Of a DNA stretch of 8,154 nucleotides, positions 5,067-8,154 are shown piece after piece. The translations under genes and the position numbers were made by a program. The notes under the pieces were generated by a model. It had not been told where the DNA came from. It saw only the letters and a list, made by a program, of their open reading frames with translations, and ran no database searches. Every line of letters begins with the position of its first letter. The first letter of the stretch is position 1. The DNA is from Moraxellaceae bacterium (GTDB taxonomy: Bacteria > Pseudomonadota > Gammaproteobacteria > Pseudomonadales > Moraxellaceae): assembly GCA_003543245.1 (NCBI GenBank), contig DPJB01000025.1:1-8154 (forward strand). Direction: 5' to 3'.

Positions 5067-7073
5067 ATGCCTGCCGCCCCCCTGTCCGAACGCCGCCTTG
5101 CCAATGCCATCCGCGCCCTTGCCATGGACGCCGTGCAAAAGGCCAACTCCGGACACCCCGGTGCGCCCATGGGCATGGCGGATATTGCCGAGGTACTGTG
5201 GCGGGGCCCGTTGCGCCACAACCCGAAAAATCCTGGCTGGGCCAACCGCGACCGCTTCGTGCTCTCCAATGGCCACGGCTCCATGCTGCAGTACGCGCTG
5301 CTGCACCTCACCGGTTATGACCTCTCCATTGATGACCTGAAGAATTTCCGCCAGCTGCACAGCCGCACCCCGGGTCATCCCGAGTACGGATATGCCCCTG
5401 GCATCGAAACCACCACTGGCCCGCTTGGTCAGGGGCTGGCCAATGCTGTGGGCATGGCGATTGCGGAAAAGACGCTGGCTGCACAATTCAATCGCGATGG
5501 TTTGCCGGTGGTTGATCACTACACCTACACCTTCCTTGGCGATGGCTGCCTGATGGAAGGCATCTCGCACGAAGTCTGCTCGCTGGCCGGCACGCTCAAG
5601 CTTGGCAAGCTGGTCGCGTTTTACGATGACAACGGCATCTCCATTGATGGTGAAGTGGAGGGCTGGTTTACGGACGACACCAGAAAGCGTTTTGAAGCCT
5701 ATGGCTGGCAGGTGATCGGCCGCATTGATGGTCATGACAGCGAAGAAATCCGTGCCGCCATCCAGAAGGCCCACGCCGAAACCGGCAAGCCGACGCTGAT
5801 CATGTGCCGTACCGTGATCGGTGCCGGCTCGCCCAACAAGCAGGGCAAGGAAGATTGCCACGGTGCGCCGCTGGGTGATGCCGAAATCGCGCTGACGCGC
5901 GCTGCGCTGGGCTGGACCTACGCACCGTTTGAAATTCCTGCCGATATTTATGAAGCCTGGGACTGTACAGCGAAGGGCGATGCGCTGGAGACGCAATGGA
6001 ATTCACTGTTCCGTGTGTACGAACAGAAATATCCGGAGCTGGCAAAAGAATTGCTGCGCCGACTGAAAGGTGAATTGCCGGCTGATTTTGCCGACAAGGC
6101 AAATGCCTGGATCAATGCCTGCGCCGAGAAGGGCGAAACGATTGCATCGCGCAAGGCCTCGCAGAACACGCTGAATGCCTTTGGCCCGCTGCTGCCGGAG
6201 CTGCTTGGTGGTTCCGCCGATCTCGCCGGTTCCAATCTCACCTTGTGGAAGGGTTGTCACGGCATCCAGGAAGATGCGGCCGGCAATTACGTGTTTTACG
6301 GCGTGCGCGAATTCGGCATGAGCGCCATCATGAACGGCATTGCCCTGCATGGCGGCTTCATTCCCTACGGCGCCACCTTCCTGATTTTCATGGAGTACGC
6401 CCGCAATGCCGTGCGTATGGCCGCGCTGATGAAGCAGCGTGCCATTCATGTGTACACGCATGATTCCATCGGGCTCGGTGAAGACGGCCCGACCCATCAG
6501 CCGGTGGAACAACTCGCCTCCCTGCGCGGCACACCAAACATGAGCGTGTGGCGTCCGGCGGACACCGTTGAATCGGCTGTGTCGTGGAAGGCCGCGCTGG
6601 AGCGTGACAACGGCCCGACGGCACTCGTTTTCTCGCGCCAGAATTTGCCGCACCAGCCGCGCAGCGCGCAGCAGATTGCCGACATTGCGCGTGGCGGTTA
6701 CGTACTGGTGCAGGAAAGTGGTGCGCAGATTGATGCCATCATTATTGCCACCGGCTCGGAAATCGGCCTGGCCGTCGAGGCACAGAAGCAGCTGGCGGCT
6801 GCCGGCAAGTCCGTGCGTGTGGTGTCGCTGCCGTCCGTCGATGTATTCATGGCGCAGGATGCTGCGTACCGTGAAGGTGTGCTGCCTGCCGCCGTGCGTG
6901 CCCGTGTGGTGGTGGAGGCGTCGCACGTCGATTACTGGTGGAAGTTTGCCGGTCTGGATGGCCGTGTCATCGGCATGACCACGTTTGGTGAGTCGGCACC
7001 GGCACCGTTGCTGTATGCCTACTTCGGTATCACCACGGAGGCTGTGGTGGCCGCCGTGAACGAACTGGTCTGA
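5067..7073 (+). CDS. tkt: Transketolase
   Basis: Thiamine-diphosphate enzyme that transfers two-carbon units between ketoses and aldoses in the non-oxidative pentose phosphate pathway, supplying erythrose-4-phosphate and pentoses. Full length at 668 aa. ThDP and substrate residues line up with E. coli TktA with a +4 offset: H30 (SGHPGAP), H70 (NGHGSML), H104 (TPGHPE) and the GDG motif at 158-160 with N189 for Mg/pyrophosphate. H265 lies in the DCHGAPLG segment, the catalytic E415 in REFGMSAIMNG, and H465 and H477 in THDSIGLGEDGPTHQP. Three domains follow in order: PP-binding (about 1-320), pyrimidine-binding (about 350-525) and C-terminal (about 540-668). ATG at 5067 has a GGAG SD 6 nt upstream. 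The next gene starts 5 nt after its TGA, so tkt leads an operon with epd/gap and pgk. No defect is seen. Confidence 0.97.
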   Translation: MPAAPLSERRLANAIRALAMDAVQKANSGHPGAPMGMADIAEVLWRGPLRHNPKNPGWANRDRFVLSNGHGSMLQYALLHLTGYDLSIDDLKNFRQLHSRTPGHPEYGYAPGIETTTGPLGQGLANAVGMAIAEKTLAAQFNRDGLPVVDHYTYTFLGDGCLMEGISHEVCSLAGTLKLGKLVAFYDDNGISIDGEVEGWFTDDTRKRFEAYGWQVIGRIDGHDSEEIRAAIQKAHAETGKPTLIMCRTVIGAGSPNKQGKEDCHGAPLGDAEIALTRAALGWTYAPFEIPADIYEAWDCTAKGDALETQWNSLFRVYEQKYPELAKELLRRLKGELPADFADKANAWINACAEKGETIASRKASQNTLNAFGPLLPELLGGSADLAGSNLTLWKGCHGIQEDAAGNYVFYGVREFGMSAIMNGIALHGGFIPYGATFLIFMEYARNAVRMAALMKQRAIHVYTHDSIGLGEDGPTHQPVEQLASLRGTPNMSVWRPADTVESAVSWKAALERDNGPTALVFSRQNLPHQPRSAQQIADIARGGYVLVQESGAQIDAIIIATGSEIGLAVEAQKQLAAAGKSVRVVSLPSVDVFMAQDAAYREGVLPAAVRARVVVEASHVDYWWKFAGLDGRVIGMTTFGESAPAPLLYAYFGITTEAVVAAVNELV

Positions 7074-7078
7074 TACGC

Positions 7079-8086
7079 ATGACATTGCGCGTGGCGATCA
7101 ATGGTTACGGCCGTATCGGCCGTAATGTGCTGCGCGCGTATTTTGAAAACGGCGCCGATCCGACGCTGGAGTTTGTCGCCATCAATGATCTCGGCCATGC
7201 CGAGGCACTGGCGCATCTCACCCGCTATGACAGCACGCATGGCCGCTTTGCCGGCGACGTGTCGCTGGCGGGCAACATGCTCGAGATCAATGGCCGTCAC
7301 ATCCGCTTGCTGAGTGTGCCGGCACCGGAGCGACTGCCGTGGGCTGATCTGGGTGTTGATGTGGTGCTGGAGTGTACCGGACAGTTTCGTGCACGTGCCG
7401 AGGCAGCGCGGCACCTGCAGGCGGGTGCGAAAAAAGTCATCATCGGTGCAGCACCTTTCGATGAGGTGGATGCCACGCTGGTGTACGGCGTGAATCACGA
7501 AACCGTACAGCCGGTGCATCGCATCATTTCCAGTGTGTCGTGTACCACGCATGCGTTGGTGCCGCTGGTGAAGATTCTCGATGAGGCCTTCGGCATTGAA
7601 TCGGGCATGCTGACCGAGATTCATGCCATGACCTCGGATCAGGTGGTGCTGGATCGCACCCATCGTGACCTGCGCCGTGCCCGTGCCGCCGGCGTGAACA
7701 TCATTCCGACCACCTCCAGCAGCATTGGTGCCTTGCGCCGCGTGTTGCCGGAGCTGGGTGAGCGCATTGATGGCTATTCGCTGCGCGTACCCACGCAGAA
7801 TGTTGCCGCCATTGATTTCAGTTTTGTCGGGCGCGAGCCGCTCAGCGTTGATGCAATCAATCGCCTGTTTGCCGACAAGGCAAAGAATGAATACAGCAAT
7901 ATCCTCGGGTTCTGTGACGAGCTGCTGGTGTCGAGTGATTTCAACCACTCACCGTATTCGCTGATTTTTGATGCCACCGAAACCCGCGTTGCCGGGCGGC
8001 AGGCAAAAGTGCTGGTCTGGTATGACAACGAATGGGGTTATGCCAACCGGCTGCTGGATTTGTGTACGTATTTGAGCAAGGAGTAA
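7079..8086 (+). CDS. epd: NAD-dependent aldose-phosphate dehydrogenase of the GAPDH superfamily (Epd or Gap)
   Basis: 335 aa with the full GAPDH fold. The Rossmann motif GYGRIGR is at 9-15 and the adenosine-ribose aspartate D37 in AINDL. YDSTHGRF is at 50-57, catalytic C155 in SSVSCTTH, base H182 in IHAMTSDQ, HRDLRRARAAG at 195-205, R236 in LRVPTQNV, and YDNEWGYANR near the end. Position between tkt and pgk matches the Pseudomonas-type and enterobacterial epd slot; Epd oxidises erythrose-4-phosphate towards pyridoxal phosphate. The C-terminal half, however, reads more like glyceraldehyde-3-phosphate dehydrogenase, so substrate is unsettled. Two deviations stand out: the residue after CTT is His158, usually Asn, and the phosphate-site motif after IIPT reads TSSS where GAPDH has STG. 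ATG at 7079 has no SD and lies 5 nt after the tkt stop, suggesting translational coupling. Family certain, symbol tentative. Confidence 0.85.
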   Translation: MTLRVAINGYGRIGRNVLRAYFENGADPTLEFVAINDLGHAEALAHLTRYDSTHGRFAGDVSLAGNMLEINGRHIRLLSVPAPERLPWADLGVDVVLECTGQFRARAEAARHLQAGAKKVIIGAAPFDEVDATLVYGVNHETVQPVHRIISSVSCTTHALVPLVKILDEAFGIESGMLTEIHAMTSDQVVLDRTHRDLRRARAAGVNIIPTTSSSIGALRRVLPELGERIDGYSLRVPTQNVAAIDFSFVGREPLSVDAINRLFADKAKNEYSNILGFCDELLVSSDFNHSPYSLIFDATETRVAGRQAKVLVWYDNEWGYANRLLDLCTYLSKE

Positions 8087-8089
8087 ATC

Positions 8090-8154
8090 ATGACCGTTAT
8101 CAAGATGGCTGATCTTGATCTGGCCGGCAAGCGCGTGCTGATTCGCGAAGACCT
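8090..8154 (+). CDS. pgk: Phosphoglycerate kinase, N-terminal fragment cut by the window edge
   Basis: Only 21 codons are visible, reading MTVIKMADLDLAGKRVLIRE then D, which matches the phosphoglycerate kinase N-terminus (typically xxKMTDLDLxGKRVLIREDLNVP). The enzyme interconverts 1,3-bisphosphoglycerate plus ADP and 3-phosphoglycerate plus ATP. The ATG at 8090 has a strong AGGAG SD at 8079-8083 that overlaps the end of the upstream gene, whose stop is 3 nt before this start. The tkt-epd/gap-pgk order supports the call. Confidence 0.93.
   Translation, partial: MTVIKMADLDLAGKRVLIRED

Noticed and set aside
4998..5996. Minus-strand open frame of 332 codons opposite the tkt 5' half
   Set aside because: Antisense shadow of tkt; no family resemblance and no ribosome binding site.
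6003..7085. Long minus-strand open frame (360 codons) opposite tkt
   Set aside because: It is fully antisense to an unambiguous transketolase. Its product is rich in His/Arg/Gly with no recognisable domain, as expected of a shadow frame in GC-rich coding DNA.
7019..7948. Minus-strand open frame of 309 codons opposite epd/gap
   Set aside because: Antisense shadow of a conserved dehydrogenase gene; composition follows the opposite strand's codon pattern.
1..8154. Mobile elements, CRISPR arrays, tRNA/rRNA genes, defence or toxin systems
   Set aside because: No transposase or integrase frame, no repeat-spacer pattern, no tRNA-like cloverleaf and no toxin-antitoxin pair were seen on either strand.

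Overview
This 8.15 kb window looks like the chromosome of a halophilic or marine gammaproteobacterium of the Pseudomonadales/Oceanospirillales type (Alcanivorax- or Marinobacter-like). The grounds are a fairly GC-rich sequence, proteins that match that group by eye, and the gene order metK ... tkt, a GAPDH-family gene (epd/gap), pgk, which I recall from Pseudomonas-type genomes. No species can be named from the sequence alone.

Left part, minus strand (1-4255). The 5' end of metK (S-adenosylmethionine synthetase) runs off the left edge. It is preceded by a leader of about 190 nt with strand-specific RNA structure. Upstream of that lies a complete ectoine/5-hydroxyectoine operon, transcribed leftwards in the order ectR-ectA-ectB-ectC-ectD. 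Every junction overlaps (11, 20, 4 and 1 nt), so the five genes form one tightly coupled unit. EctB transaminates L-aspartate-beta-semialdehyde to diaminobutyrate, EctA acetylates that, EctC cyclises the product to ectoine, and EctD hydroxylates ectoine to 5-hydroxyectoine. EctR is a MarR-type regulator and the first gene of the unit. A plausible sigma70-type promoter with a perfect TTGACA box precedes ectR. No specialised aspartokinase (ask_ect) and no ectoine transporter or degradation genes are present in the window.

Middle (4256-5066). An 82-nt divergent spacer separates ectR from a plus-strand gene for a six-helix MarC/UPF0056-family inner-membrane protein of unknown function. A 120-nt gap then leads to the carbon-metabolism genes.

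Right part, plus strand (5067-8154). Transketolase (tkt), a glyceraldehyde-3-phosphate/erythrose-4-phosphate dehydrogenase family protein (epd/gap) and the first 21 codons of pgk are packed with gaps of 5 and 3 nt. This is a typical central carbon operon of the pentose-phosphate/Calvin-type and lower glycolytic/gluconeogenic reactions.

The window reads as a compatible-solute cassette, with its own regulator and a divergent membrane-protein gene, sitting between two housekeeping blocks. No mobile element, tRNA, rRNA, CRISPR array or defence system was seen. The points most worth a second look are the structured metK leader, the fully overlapping regulator-first ect operon, the shared ectR/marC spacer, and active-site-proximal substitutions in the GAPDH-family protein.
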